NCBI GenBank assembly: GCA_963853835.1
Contig: OY970824.1
Location: 73,728,372-73,792,371, forward strand
Length of the DNA: 64,000 nt
Direction: 5' to 3'
From: Calendula officinalis
Lineage: Eukaryota; Streptophyta; Magnoliopsida; Asterales; Asteraceae
Shown here: positions 48,670 to 60,091 of the stretch, piece after piece
Numbering within the stretch: position 1 is the first letter of the stretch
Layout: each line of letters begins with the position of its first letter
Notes under the pieces: model-generated
The model's database searches: none
What the model was told of the DNA's origin: nothing
The model's input: the letters and a program-made list of their open reading frames with translations, nothing else
Translations under genes and position numbers: made by a program

Positions 48670-48684
48670 CTATCTACCCCTTAA
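48670..48684 (-). promoter_or_regulatory. Polypurine tract of element C
   Basis: The reverse strand reads AAGGGGTAGATAGT against the LTR, the expected place for plus-strand priming. It overlaps the TAA stop of the polyprotein. Confidence 0.6.
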
Positions 48685-51600
48685 GAAGATTCCGTCCTCG
48701 GAATCTCATCATAGTTCACGAAATCCGGGTACCTCCTCCGAATCTCGTCCTTGACTTCCCAAGTCAAATTCGGCCCAAGTGAATGCTTCCACTTGACCAA
48801 AACCAACTCGATCTCCTTATTCCGAAGCTTCTTTGTTTTCGTCTCTAGAATAGCCTCGGGCTCCTCGATCAACCGATTCGGGCCGTCAACCCGCAACTCT
48901 TGTAATGGAATAATATTCTCAACTTCCCCGATAAACTTCTTCAAATAGCTCACGTGAAAGGTGTCATGCACACCTTGAAGCTCGGGTGGAAGTTCCAACT
49001 TAAAAGCTTGAAGCCCGACCTGTTTCAATATTTTAAACGGTCCAACATACCTTGGACTTAACTTTCCCTTTTTACCAAACCGCATCACACCTTTCCAAGG
49101 TGACACTTTCAACATCACCATATCACCGACATCCAAGTCGTATGGTCTCTTCTTCAAACCCGAATAACTTCGTTGTCTATCTTGGGCCACTTTCATGTTG
49201 TTTTGAATAATACCGATCTTTTCATTCGTCACCCTCACGATCTCGGGACCCGTGAGTTTCGTCTCTCCCGCTTCCAACCAACAAGATGGAGTTCTACATT
49301 TCCTCCCATACAACGCCTCATAAGGCGGCATCTTAATAGTCGAGTGATAACTATTATTATACGAAAACTCGACCAACGGTAAATGTTCATCCCATTTACC
49401 ACCGAAGTCTAACACACACGATCTCAACATGTCTTCAACCGTTTGAATTGTTCTTTCACTTTGACCATCGGTTTGCGGGTGATAAGCCGTGCTCAACCGC
49501 AACTTTGTACCCAACTCTTCTTGTAATGATCGCCAAAATCTCGAGGTAAACCTCGCGTCCCGATCGGATACAATCGATAACGGAACCCCGTGGAGTCGAA
49601 CCACCTCATCAACATATAACTTAGCCAACTTCTCAAGTGGCAATGTTTCCCGAATTGCTAGAAATAACGCACTCTTGGTCAACCGGTCAACTATGACCCA
49701 AATGGCATCGTGACCTTTGCTCGTCTTCGGTAAACCTACTATGAAATCCATAGTTATATCTTCCCACTTCCCGGCCGGTACAACCAATGATTGAGCTACC
49801 CCATACGGTACTTGATGCTCGGCTTTCACTTGTGCACACGTGGCACACTTAGAGATATACTTGGCCACTCTCGTCTTCATTCCGGGCCACCAATAAACCC
49901 GTTTCATATCTTGATACGTCTTTGTACTCCCCGGGTGAATCGAATACTTCGACTTGTGCACATCATACAACAACTCTTTTCGGATACCACCGAACTTAGG
50001 AACCCAAATACGACCGCCTACGGTCTTCAACCCTTGTGCATTTTCGAGAAAATGTTGGTTCTTACCTAACCGTTCTTGTCTTAACTCGTCTTTTCCCATA
50101 ACCTCTCGTTGGGCACTCTTGATTCTTTCGATAATACTCGAGACGACTTCTATACGAGTCAAAATTCCCCGGTTCGGGTTCTCATAAACCTTTCGGCTCA
50201 AGGCATCGGCCACCACATTCGCCTTACCCGCGTGATACACAATCTCACAATCATAATCGGCTATCAACTCGATCCACCTTCTTTGTCGCATATTAAGGTC
50301 TTTTTGTGTGAACACATATTGCAAACTCTTATGATCCGTGTACAACGTACACCGAGTACCATATAAATAATGCCTCCACAATTTCAAGGCAAAAATAATC
50401 GCCGCCAACTCCAAGTCGTGTGTCGTGTACCTCAATTCAGCATTCTTCAATTGTCGTGAGGCATACGCGATCACCTTTCCTCTTTGCATCAACACACAAC
50501 CGAGCCCTTGATTCGAAGCATCACTATAAACCACAAAATCTTCCATACCATCCGGTAACGTAAGGATCGGCGCGTTACACAACTTTTCCTTCAACAAATT
50601 AAACGCCTCTTCTTGCTTCTTCTCCCACACAAACTTCTCACTTTTTCTCGTTAACTTCGTGAGTGGAATTGCGATTCTCGAGAAGTCTTGTATAAACCTT
50701 CGGTAATAACCGGCCAATCCAAGGAAACTCCTAACCTCGGTAGGAGTCCTCGGAGGCTCCCAATTCGACACCGCTTCAATCTTGGACGGGTCAACCTTAA
50801 TACCATCACACGTCACCACGTGACCTAAGAATTGTACTTCCCGCAACCAAAACTCACACTTTGAAAATTTGGCATACAACTTCTCCCGTTTTAACACATC
50901 CAACACAAGCCTCAAATGACTTTCGTGTTCTTCTTCGGTTTTTGAATAAATCAAAATGTCGTCAATAAACACAATCAAAAACTTATCAAGGAACGGTTTA
51001 CAAACCCGATTCATTAAATCCATAAAAATAGCCGGCGCGTTTGTAAGACCAAACGGCATCACTAGAAACTCATAATGACCATAACGTGTACGAAAAGCCG
51101 TCTTCTCAGTGTCGCCTTCTTTCACCCGAACTTGGTGATAACCCGACCTCAAATCAATCTTCGAGAAATAACTAGCACCTTGCAATTGATCGAATAAGTC
51201 GTCAATTCTCGGCAACGGGTAACGGTTCTTAATAGTTACCTTATTCAACTCTCGGTAGTCAATACACATTCTCATCGAACCGTCTTTCTTTTTAACAAAT
51301 AATACCGGTGCACCCCACGGTGACGAACTCGGATGAATAAAACCTTTATCTAACAATTCTTGCAATTGGGTCATCAATTCCCGCATTTCGGTGGGAGCTA
51401 AACGATATGGAGCACGAGCAATCGGCGTCGCCCCCGGAACTAGATCAATCTTAAACTCGACTTGTCTCTCCGGTGGCAAACCGGGCAAGTCATCGGGAAA
51501 TACTTCGGGAAAATCCCGAATAATCTTGACATCATCCATTGACTTCTTTTCCTTTCGGCCATCTAATACATATGCAATAAACGATGTACAACCTTTCGAT

Positions 51601-53291
51601 ATACTTTTTCTCGCCTTAATGGCGGTAATCACATTAGGCATGTGATGTCGTTTCTCCCCATACACATACACTTTCTCGTTCTCGGGTGTCCTAATCGACA
51701 CAATTTTCTTTCCACACAAAATCTTGGCTTGGTGCATACCCAACCAATCCATACCGATAACCACATCAAACGCCCTAATTCCCATGGGCAACAAATCCAC
51801 TTTAAACTTTCTACCGTCTATTTCTATTTCACAATTTCTATAAATACAATCAACCATAGACGTTTTCCCGTCGGCTACTTCTATCTCATACATTTCATCT
51901 AACTTTTCGGACGGCACATTCAATTTACAACCGAAATCATAAGACACAAACGAATAATTGGAACCCGAATCAAATAAAATATGAGTTGGCAAGGAGTTAA
52001 TGAATAGAATACCTGACACCACATCGTGTGCCTCCTTCGCCTCCTCCCGAGTAAGTTGGAAGGACCGCCCCTTCACCTTCGCCGGCTCCACTTTCTTTTG
52101 AGCCGTGGACACCATCGACTCGATTCCCTTCTTTGGGCACACATTGCTATAGTGCCCCTTCTCGTGGCACGAGAAACACTCGATCTCGGCCAAAGATTTA
52201 GACTTGCATTCTCGGGCCATATGCCCCGGCTTCCCACAATTATAACAAGTTTTCGACTCCCCTCGGCACACGCCGGCATGAGTCTTCCCGCACTTCTTGC
52301 ACGAGCCAACACTCCCTTGTTTAGAGAAGCTCGAAGTGAACTTCCCTTTCTTATAAGTACCCGAGCCACTCTCGGCTTTTCTCTTCTCGCCCACATGGGC
52401 CCTTTCGGCAACACGTGCCTCATTTACCTCCTCTACACTCCGGGCGGCACTAATAGCTTCATCAAGTGAAACCGCCCTCTTTACTTCCAATTGGTAGTCC
52501 CACGGTAACCCACTAGCATACCGGACCACCCTCAACCTCTCATCCGAGTAGGTTTTAGCAACAAACGGGAGCAATCCCGTGAACTCCCTCGAATATTCTT
52601 CAATCGACAAATCACCCTTTTTGAGGGTCACGAACTTCTCGTGCATTTTCTCCAAATCCCTTTCGGGACAAAATTTCTTTTTCAATCTCGTGGTGAACTC
52701 ATCCCACGACATCCTTTCAACCACCTCCTTCCCGAGGGTCTCATACACAATATCCCACCACACCATGGCATCTTCTTTTAACAATTGTGACGCATACGTC
52801 ACCATATCAACATCCTTACACTTGCTACTTCCGATAACCCTCTCGGTTTCTCGGATCCACCTCATTGTTACTTTCGGGTCCGAGCTACCCGTATACACAT
52901 TTGGCTTACAAGCCATGAAGGATTTAAATGAGCAACCTTCTTTCACAACGGGCCTTGCCCTAGCATCACTTTGGCCACCCGTGGAGGATTTCATCTCCCC
53001 GGTGCCACTACCTCCCGTTTTCTCATCCGATTTAGCCTCGGATTCCCGGTCTCCACCCGACCTCTCACGGTCTCCAATAATGCGGTGCACTTCCTCGGCC
53101 ACCGTTCCCTTTATTTGATCGATAATAGTTTGGAGATCCGCCATGGTTACCGGAGTTCTATTAGCTCCGACCTCCGACTCACCCACCCGATGCAACGACG
53201 GTGGACTTTCTTGTTCAACCTCAACCTCTACATGAGGTATCTCCTCCTCCCGGTTTTCCGGGGCTTTACCACTTCTTCGCGTGGTCACCAT
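48681..53291 (-). CDS. Gag-Pol polyprotein of Ty3-type element C (1536 aa)
   Basis: One uninterrupted frame encodes the following. Gag spans about residues 120-300. Cysteine knuckles span 331-385, including CYNCGKPGHMAREC. The aspartic protease has DSG at 441-443. Reverse transcriptase spans about 600-800, with Asp713 and FIDD at 775-778. RNase H spans about 920-1030, with D924, E961, D986 and D1029. Integrase has zinc residues H1112, H1119, C1149 and C1152 and catalytic D1182, D1243 and E1279 (D,D-35-E). A chromodomain-like tail spans 1476-1525 (VLVKWKHSLGPNLTWE). The order protease-RT-RNaseH-integrase defines Ty3 elements. Start Met is chosen because MVTTRRSGKAP is shared with gag of element B and lies 234 bases after the primer-binding site. 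All catalytic residues are intact. Confidence 0.96.
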   Translation of the reverse strand: MVTTRRSGKAPENREEEIPHVEVEVEQESPPSLHRVGESEVGANRTPVTMADLQTIIDQIKGTVAEEVHRIIGDRERSGGDRESEAKSDEKTGGSGTGEMKSSTGGQSDARARPVVKEGCSFKSFMACKPNVYTGSSDPKVTMRWIRETERVIGSSKCKDVDMVTYASQLLKEDAMVWWDIVYETLGKEVVERMSWDEFTTRLKKKFCPERDLEKMHEKFVTLKKGDLSIEEYSREFTGLLPFVAKTYSDERLRVVRYASGLPWDYQLEVKRAVSLDEAISAARSVEEVNEARVAERAHVGEKRKAESGSGTYKKGKFTSSFSKQGSVGSCKKCGKTHAGVCRGESKTCYNCGKPGHMARECKSKSLAEIECFSCHEKGHYSNVCPKKGIESMVSTAQKKVEPAKVKGRSFQLTREEAKEAHDVVSGILFINSLPTHILFDSGSNYSFVSYDFGCKLNVPSEKLDEMYEIEVADGKTSMVDCIYRNCEIEIDGRKFKVDLLPMGIRAFDVVIGMDWLGMHQAKILCGKKIVSIRTPENEKVYVYGEKRHHMPNVITAIKARKSISKGCTSFIAYVLDGRKEKKSMDDVKIIRDFPEVFPDDLPGLPPERQVEFKIDLVPGATPIARAPYRLAPTEMRELMTQLQELLDKGFIHPSSSPWGAPVLFVKKKDGSMRMCIDYRELNKVTIKNRYPLPRIDDLFDQLQGASYFSKIDLRSGYHQVRVKEGDTEKTAFRTRYGHYEFLVMPFGLTNAPAIFMDLMNRVCKPFLDKFLIVFIDDILIYSKTEEEHESHLRLVLDVLKREKLYAKFSKCEFWLREVQFLGHVVTCDGIKVDPSKIEAVSNWEPPRTPTEVRSFLGLAGYYRRFIQDFSRIAIPLTKLTRKSEKFVWEKKQEEAFNLLKEKLCNAPILTLPDGMEDFVVYSDASNQGLGCVLMQRGKVIAYASRQLKNAELRYTTHDLELAAIIFALKLWRHYLYGTRCTLYTDHKSLQYVFTQKDLNMRQRRWIELIADYDCEIVYHAGKANVVADALSRKVYENPNRGILTRIEVVSSIIERIKSAQREVMGKDELRQERLGKNQHFLENAQGLKTVGGRIWVPKFGGIRKELLYDVHKSKYSIHPGSTKTYQDMKRVYWWPGMKTRVAKYISKCATCAQVKAEHQVPYGVAQSLVVPAGKWEDITMDFIVGLPKTSKGHDAIWVIVDRLTKSALFLAIRETLPLEKLAKLYVDEVVRLHGVPLSIVSDRDARFTSRFWRSLQEELGTKLRLSTAYHPQTDGQSERTIQTVEDMLRSCVLDFGGKWDEHLPLVEFSYNNSYHSTIKMPPYEALYGRKCRTPSCWLEAGETKLTGPEIVRVTNEKIGIIQNNMKVAQDRQRSYSGLKKRPYDLDVGDMVMLKVSPWKGVMRFGKKGKLSPRYVGPFKILKQVGLQAFKLELPPELQGVHDTFHVSYLKKFIGEVENIIPLQELRVDGPNRLIEEPEAILETKTKKLRNKEIELVLVKWKHSLGPNLTWEVKDEIRRRYPDFVNYDEIPRTESS

Positions 53292-53524
53292 TTCTTTCGA
53301 TCAAGACTATACGAAAGACATTAAACATTTAGTACCTTGTGTACAACCCATTAGTCGCATAAGACCCAATATCCAAAATCATATCAAATTCATCGGTCCC
53401 CTAGGTTCAACCCTAAACTTAATATAAAGTCTCAAGGTCAACCTATGATCTTAAGGAATCTTATATTCCTAATGCTACAGTCTAAGACTAGGATGGTCAT
53501 CCAACCTAATTCACTTAAACTATA

Positions 53525-53536
53525 GCTCTGATACCA
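53525..53536 (-). promoter_or_regulatory. Primer-binding site of element C (initiator-Met tRNA)
   Basis: The plus strand reads GCTCTGATACCA, that is TGGTATCAGAGC on the coding strand, three bases from the 5' LTR. Confidence 0.93.
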
Positions 53537-53539
53537 AGT

Positions 53540-55329
53540 TGTAACACCTCAATTTTTAATTACAAAATATTTGCCCAAAATAAAACATTTTTCATAAATA
53601 GAAGAACTATCCCAAAAATATGGATTTACAAAAACCTTTGGTATGAATCAGAGTATAAAGTTTCGGTGTTACAAAATATATCAAAACCAAAGCTAAGTAT
53701 AAATCCAATCTAAAGTTCTTCTACTCTAGGTCCCGCATCTCTATCCATGCGTACCTAAGCCTTCGATCCTGAACCTGAGTACATAGCAAAACGACACAAG
53801 GAGTACGTGAGACAAAAACGTCTCGTGAGCTACATGGGTTTAGACCCCAAGGTTAATAATAATAACCAAATCACAATTAAACAAACAAACAAACTCATAA
53901 GCTATCATCCATCTATCTAGTCACCCTATTGTGACTCTAATACCTTGCTTTCCTAGCAATCACACCTAGTTGTCGGGACATCCCCAACCAACTAGAACCA
54001 CATTAACTTATTAACCGGGGATCCCCCGCATTAACAAGCTTCAAGGTAAAGGCAAGAGGGAATCGCCCAATCTACCAATACCTGCCTTACTCACCGGACT
54101 ACTTCCAGTTAGCAAGACTACTATCATGGAATGGGCCGATGGGGATCCGCCCAAATGCTCCCCATTCCATACCTCATGACCGGGGATCCCCCGAATCATC
54201 ACATCATCTCACCATATCATAACTCGACGGTTATGTCAATCTAGCTCTCGGCTATCACGTCTATCATCAAACAAGTTAGTTCAATACAACTATCGGTATA
54301 ACTAACTACTAATTACTAGTCTACACCATTAAGCAAATAGACCATAACACAAGTAATGAAAATATTTAACAGGGCTATGTACTCAGTAAATTCCACACGT
54401 ACTCACCTTAGCAATGTGATGCTCAAATCGTGTTCTTGACACCCAATCTCTTGCTTCACAAACCAATCAACTTTCCAAGACTTCACCAAAAGCCTAATAC
54501 AATTATCACAATATGATCAACATTACAATCTACTAACAATGTGTTCATCTATCTCTAGATAACACCCAACAATCCATTTCCCCCAAATATGGTGATTATC
54601 AAACCCTAGGTTTGACCAACCCTTAAGATTCTTACAAATCATAATCATACACTTGTTTTCCTTGTTAATATACCATCTATTAAGTGTATACACCATTTAT
54701 ATCACCATAATCCATAACCCCAAGACTAGGGTTTCAAACCCAACCATTAAAATACATAGATCTAAAGCTACAAAGATCGAGGAGTGAAGATATACCTTTA
54801 ATCTTCACTTAGGAGTGAAATCTATCAAGCTTTGATGAAGAAATCAACCCAAAACAGCTCTTGCACTCAAAAATCGCCAAGGGGAGAACTAGGGTTTTGA
54901 AAATGCATTAATGGTGGAAAAACCCGAATTTAATGTACTGGTCGGACTGTCTCGCGTCGAGCTCGCGCCGAGCTCGCGCCGCGAAAGGACGCGGGTTTGC
55001 CCGCTAGTCGCCGCTGTTTACCAGACTTCGCGCCCAGCTCGCGCCGAGGTCGCGTCGCGAAGTCAACGCGAAGTCAACGCGACCTTCTCGCGTTTCAGCT
55101 CTGGTCCCTCTGCTCAACCTCGCGTTTTGCTCGCGCCAGGCTCGCGCCGCGAGCCTACCTGTGCAGCAGGGCTGCACTTTTCGGTCTAGGTTTCAACACG
55201 GTTTCGCCCATAACTTTCTCGTACGGTGTCCAAATGACACGAAACCAATTCCCACAGTTTTAATATGATTTATCCATAATTATCATATTTTTATTTATTT
55301 TATTTATTTACAATTTTCGGGTCGTTACA
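53540..55329 (-). repeat. 5' LTR of element C
   Basis: 1790 bp, the same length as the 3' LTR and nearly identical to it. It would drive transcription leftward through gag-pol. Confidence 0.95.
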
Positions 55330-55334
55330 CGACC

Positions 55335-56010
55335 TATCACCCTTCTTTAGGGTCACAAACCTCTCATGCATCTTTTCCAAATCCCTTTCGGGGCAAAACT
55401 TTCTCCTCAACCTCGTGGTAAAGTCATCCCATGACATCTTCTTCACCACCTCCCTTCCGAGGGTTTCATAGACAATATCCCACCATACCATAGCATCTTC
55501 TTTCAACAATTGTGACGCATACGTCACCATATCGGCTTTCTTACATTTGCTACTTCCGATGACTCGTTCGGTCTCTCGGATCCACCTCATAGTTACATTC
55601 GGGTCCGAACTACCCGTGTACACGCTTGGCTTACAAGCCATGAAAGACTTAAAAGTACAACCATCTTTTTCATCGGGACTTGCCCCAACATCACCGCCAC
55701 CACCGGTTGAGAACTTATCCTCTCGGGTACCACTACCACCGGCCCTCTCATCCGTCCTAGCTTCGGATTCACGATCACCTCCCGACTTTTCACGGTTTCT
55801 CATAATACGGTGCACCTCTTCGGCCACCGTCCCTTTGATTTGATCAATAATAGTTTGGAGATCCGCCATGGTTACCGGAGTCTTATTAGCTCCGACCTCT
55901 GATTCATCGTGCATCAACGGTTGATTTCCTTGTTCAACCACAACCTCAACGCGGGGCATTTCATCCCCTTGATCTTGTGGAGCCTTTCCACTTCTACGAG
56001 TGTTCACCAT
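55335..56010 (-). pseudogene. Element B gag N-terminal part, cut by element C
   Basis: The frame starts MVNTRRSGKAPQDQ and runs through the gag domain (KEDAMVWWDIVYETLG, RKFCPERDLEKMHERF) to KKGDR, where the CGACC duplication and element C begin. The continuation is at 46163-46878. It closely resembles gag of element C, so both belong to one family. The last residues of the open frame past the junction (SCNDPKIVNK) come from the LTR of C. Confidence 0.92.
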
Positions 56011-56248
56011 TTTCTTTCGTTCAAGTCTATACGGTAGACATCAAATAATTTAGTACCTCATGTACAACCCATTAGTCGCATATGACTCAATATACATAAT
56101 CATAACAACTTTCATAGGTCCCCCTAGGTTCAACCCTAAACTTAACATAAAGTCTCAAGGTCAACCTATCGATCTCAAGGAATCTTACATTCCTATAGCT
56201 ACAGTCTAAGACTAGGATGGACATCCAACCTAATTCACTTAAACTATA

Positions 56249-56260
56249 GCTCTGATACCA
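56249..56260 (-). promoter_or_regulatory. Primer-binding site of element B (initiator-Met tRNA)
   Basis: GCTCTGATACCA on the plus strand, three bases from the LTR, identical to that of element C. Confidence 0.92.
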
Positions 56261-56263
56261 AGT

Positions 56264-57971
56264 TGTAACACCTCAATTTTTATAACAAACATTTTTCCAA
56301 AATATACCATTTTATAAATAGAAGACTGGTTCCAAAATATGGATTTACAAAAAACTTTGGTATGAAAATCACAGTATGAGGTTTGGTGTTACAAAGTATA
56401 TCAAAACCAAAGCTAAGCATAACTCCACTCTAATGTTCTTCTATTCTAGGCCCCGCATCGCTATCCATGCGAACCTAATTCTTCGATCCCGAACCTGAGT
56501 ACATAGCAAAACAAACAAGGAGTACGTGAGACAAGAAAGTCTCGTGAGCTACATGGGTTTAGACCCCGATAAAACAACAAGTATCACATTATATATAAAC
56601 ATCTATATATCTCATCATCATACATTTAGCCACCCTATTGTGACTCTATCATTCTTGCCTCCCTAGCAAGTCTATCTAGTTATCCGGAACATCTTCAAAT
56701 AACCCGCCATCTCACATACTTATTAATCGGGGATCCCCCGCCTTAATAAGCCTTATGGTAACGGTAAGAGGGAATCGCCCAATCTACCGTTATCCGACTT
56801 CTATCCGGATCTCGTCCGGTAGCAAGCCTCCTAACACATGATGGTCCATGGGTCGATGCCCAATCCGCCCCATCCAAAGTGACCGGGGATCCCCCGAATC
56901 ACCGCCAATCTATCACTCATCATAACTTCTCGAGTTATTCCATCTAAGCCCGTGGCTATCTCATAAATCATCAAACAAGTTAGTTTTAATATTCATGATA
57001 ATATATAACTAACTCTACACACTAATAGTCTACACAATTAATCAAATAGACCAAATCACAAGTAAGAAAACATATTTCTATGGCTATGTACTCAGTAAAG
57101 TCTACACGTACTCACCTTAGCAATTAATGCTCCAAATGTGTTCTTCACACCTAATTCCTTGCTCCAACAATCAACCAATCTTCCAAGACTTCACCAAAAG
57201 CCTAATACATCAATCACAAGATATTTAACATCACATACTACTACCAATGTGTCCATTTATCAATAAACACCCTTTAATAACATTTCCCCCCAATTTTGAT
57301 GGTTCATAAAACCCTAGGTTTAACCAACCCTTAAGATTCTTACCAATCTTGACCATACACTTGATTCTCTTGTTAAAATACCATCTAATAAGTGTATACA
57401 TCATTTATTTCACCACTAATCATAACCCCAATAACTAGGGTTTCAAACCCAAGCCTAGAAATCCATAGATCTAAAGCTACAACTACAAAGGAGTGAAGAT
57501 ATACCTTTAATCTTCAACTAGGAGTGAAGTATCACAAGATTTGACCAATAAATCAGCTCCAAATGACCCTTTGCACTCAAAATCGTATACAAACTCGCTG
57601 GGAGAGAAACTAGGGTTTGCAAATGACATAAATGAGCCAAAACCCGATTTTAATGCTCTGTCTGACGAGTTCGCGCCGCGAACTTCCCTTGTCGCGAACT
57701 TTTCCCGATCGTGAGCTGGCCGTGAACTTCGATCGCCAAAAACCCCAAACTTTCTGTTCGAAGTTCGCGATCGCGAACTACAGTTCGCGCCGCGAACTAC
57801 CCAATGCAGCCAGGCTGCATTTTCCAACCTTTGTCTCGACCCGATTTCGTCCATAACTTTCTCATACAGTATCCAAATGACACGAAACCAGTTCCAACGT
57901 CTTTTAAATGATTTATCCTTATTTATCATATTTTCTTAGAATTTATTTAACACAAAATTTCGGTCGTTACA
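56264..57971 (-). repeat. Right LTR (5' LTR) of element B
   Basis: It pairs with 41951-43658. The CG-rich cluster at 57665-57800 includes GTTCGCGATCGCGAAC and GTTCGCGCCGCGAAC. Confidence 0.92.
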
Positions 57972-59270
57972 GGTTTTTTCCGGTACGGGTCGGGTTTGCT
58001 AAAACGGGTTTTATAAGTTCAACACTTTTCCGGCAGAATCTGCCCTCCTGTTCTCGGTTGTTTCTGACCTGTTTAAAATACCTTTTTAGATTTTTAGCCC
58101 GCGTAGGGACCTTGTTTTCTGAGTTAGCTTTCCAATGCCGCAACCTTCTCGTCAATCTGATTTACGGTTTAAAAGTTATACCAATTTTAATATGTTGCTG
58201 TTAGGAACTTCACGTTTGCAGCATGTCTGTCTTGTGACACCATTTTGAGACCCTTAGATTCTGATTTTGCCACTGACCGTCTCACACTGATTTTTAGTTC
58301 TGATTCTCTAGTTTATGTGGTAAAAAGTTGGGGAAAATCTATTGAGCCGTTTATGAGTTATGGCAATTATCGTGAGACTGACGGGTGCTGCCAGCTTTTC
58401 TAAAATAAGATCTTGGGTTGGATTTTAATTCGGGGTTTTTCCTTTCATGTTTTAGGACCGTCTAAGAGATAACCTGGTATGCTTTTGACTGTTAGAGATC
58501 TTTGGAGCTTACGTATTCCAGGTGAGTATTCTCACCGTGTATTCAGTTATAACGTTATACATGCATGACTTACGTGTTACTTTACTTGCACCATATTTGC
58601 TATTTGAGTTCTATATGTTATCTGAGTATCTGAGTCTGAGCATCTGTGTTTATAATACTGATCTGAGTATCTGTGTTACTACCTGCTAGGGTATCTGAGA
58701 TAATTATGTTAAAGAGATAAAAACATAATAACACACATCTGAGTTTTGGCTATATGCCTATTTGGGATCACCTCCCGTCTGAGTTTTGGCTTACGCGTAT
58801 CTGAGGTGTGAGGAGGGGCGATCGACCCGAATCACACAAGCGCGCTATATAAATTAAAATCTGAGTAATAAAATCTGAGTAATAAAATCTGAGAAATAAA
58901 TCTGAGTAATTAATTGAGTAGATTCTGAGTAAGAGTACACCGATGTGCCCTCATGTGTTGTATGTTATGATTGTTTACATTTTGAGATTATTCACTCAGC
59001 TTCCCAGCTGACCCAAATCTCCCCATTGTTTCAGGTACCAGCGAAGGAAAAGAGAAGGTGGACGGTTGACTGCTGTATCTTCCCAGTGCTGATGTGGATA
59101 ACATTTAATATTTTAAAACACTTTATGTTATTTAAACTATTTCCGCATTAAATACATTTTTAAATGAAAATATTAATTGGATTTAATTATTCAAGTTATT
59201 GGGACCTTTTTATTAAAATCTTGTATTTAAAATTTTTAAATTTTTACGAAATTTTGGGTGTTACACATTG

Positions 59271-59567
59271 GCGCACCCTCTTCAATTTGGGCTTTGGTTG
59301 TTTTGATTCGGTTTACCGAAGTGCAAAGAGAAGCGAGTGTGTGGTATTTTGTGGATATTAGTATTATTTGTGTATGTGTAATTTATATATAAAATATTTA
59401 GTGTATGAGTATTGTTGATATGAGTGTGTCAATTGAGGTGTCAGCTGACATAATGCCGATCTAACAAAAAATAAAATATCAATTTGTGTCACGTTTGAAA
59501 AATATATAAGTTTTGCCTCAAATGTATACACAGAACCTACAAAAGCTTTCTTTTGTGTCTCTCAATA
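59271..59567. other. Host DNA right of the nest
   Basis: No gene is supported. A frame of about 65 codons can be read from 30940-31019 straight into this flank if the nest is removed, but it is not recognised. Confidence 0.4.
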
Positions 59568-59930
59568 TAACTATATAGAGTTGCGTTGAAGGAGGTCCAT
59601 GATTTTTACAAAGTCCCGAGGAACAAATCTCAACCATTGATCAATATGATCTAATGGTTAAGATTAATATAATACTTTATACATGGAGGGGTATTTTGGT
59701 CATTTGGCACTAACTTTTTTTTTATTTTAAATTTTTAAATTTTTTTTATTTTTTTTATTTTTAATTGAGGGGTATTTTGGTCATTTTGAAAAAAAAAATT
59801 TATTTTTATTTTTTCTTTTTTAATTTTTATTTTTATTTTAAAAAAAATTATTTAAAAAAATATTTATTTATTATTATATTTTTAAAAAATTATTAATTTT
59901 TCATTAATAACACATAATGTGATAGCATAG

Positions 59931-60062
59931 TGAATCACATGTGATTGCATAGTGAATCACATGTGATTGCATTCTGAATCACATGTGATTTAACTAATAC
60001 ATCAAATGATTTGATTTTACACTAAAATCACATGTGATTTTACACTAAAATCACATGTGATT
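59931..60062. repeat. Array of AATCACATGTGATT palindromes
   Basis: At least five copies occur, spaced by GCATAGTG or by TTACACTA. Confidence 0.85.
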
Positions 60063-60091
60063 AAGTTATATACGTAATTATCAAATAAATA

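Larger units (their letters stand above)
46879..55329 (-). mobile_element. Retrotransposon C: young, apparently complete Ty3 chromodomain element
   Basis: The element is 8451 bp with 1790-bp LTRs at both ends, a minus-strand primer-binding site, a single gag-pol frame and a polypurine tract. It is inserted in gag of element B with a perfect 5-bp duplication CGACC (46874-46878 and 55330-55334). The two LTRs differ at only two sites that I could find (T/C near 47029/53690 and C/G near 48030/54690). Every domain motif needed for retrotransposition is present. It is the youngest member of the nest and potentially autonomous. A C-terminal chromodomain-like segment and the LTR size suggest the Tekay/Del clade. 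Confidence 0.93.
41951..57971 (-). mobile_element. Retrotransposon B: gag-bearing, pol-less Ty3-type element
   Basis: LTRs of 1708 bp each (41951-43658 and 56264-57971) start TGTAACACC and end GTCGTTACA, with target duplication GGTTT (41946-41950 and 57972-57976). The minus-strand primer-binding site precedes a gag gene that is interrupted by element C. After gag and a damaged protease the sequence (43659 to about 45980) shows no reverse transcriptase, RNase H or integrase. The LTRs differ at about 16 sites plus two 20-bp indels in the palindrome cluster. B is therefore clearly older than C and probably mobilised in trans. Confidence 0.9.
31020..59265 (+). mobile_element. Retrotransposon A: outermost, degenerate Ty3-type LTR element
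   Basis: The left LTR starts TGTAACACTCC at 31020 and ends at 36212. The right LTR starts at 40446 and ends GGGTGTTACA at 59265. Each LTR is about 2.8 kb once insertions are subtracted. The target duplication is CATTG (31015-31019 and 59266-59270). An initiator-Met primer-binding site follows the left LTR. The internal region (36213-40445) has no long frame; only a remnant of a Ty3 integrase C-terminus is readable near its right end. Element D is inserted in the left LTR, and element B with C inside it in the right LTR. Confidence 0.9.
40446..59265 (+). repeat. Right LTR of element A (interrupted by element B)
   Basis: The native parts are 40446-41950 and 57977-59265. The interruption is bounded by the GGTTT duplication of element B. 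The left LTR carries the uninterrupted sequence TTCGGTTTTTTCCGG. Confidence 0.9.

Noticed and set aside
46879..55329. Endogenous pararetrovirus or retrovirus interpretation of the gag-pol element
   Set aside because: No movement or envelope protein. The protease-RT-RNaseH-integrase order with LTRs, 5-bp TSD and chromodomain fits a Ty3 retrotransposon.
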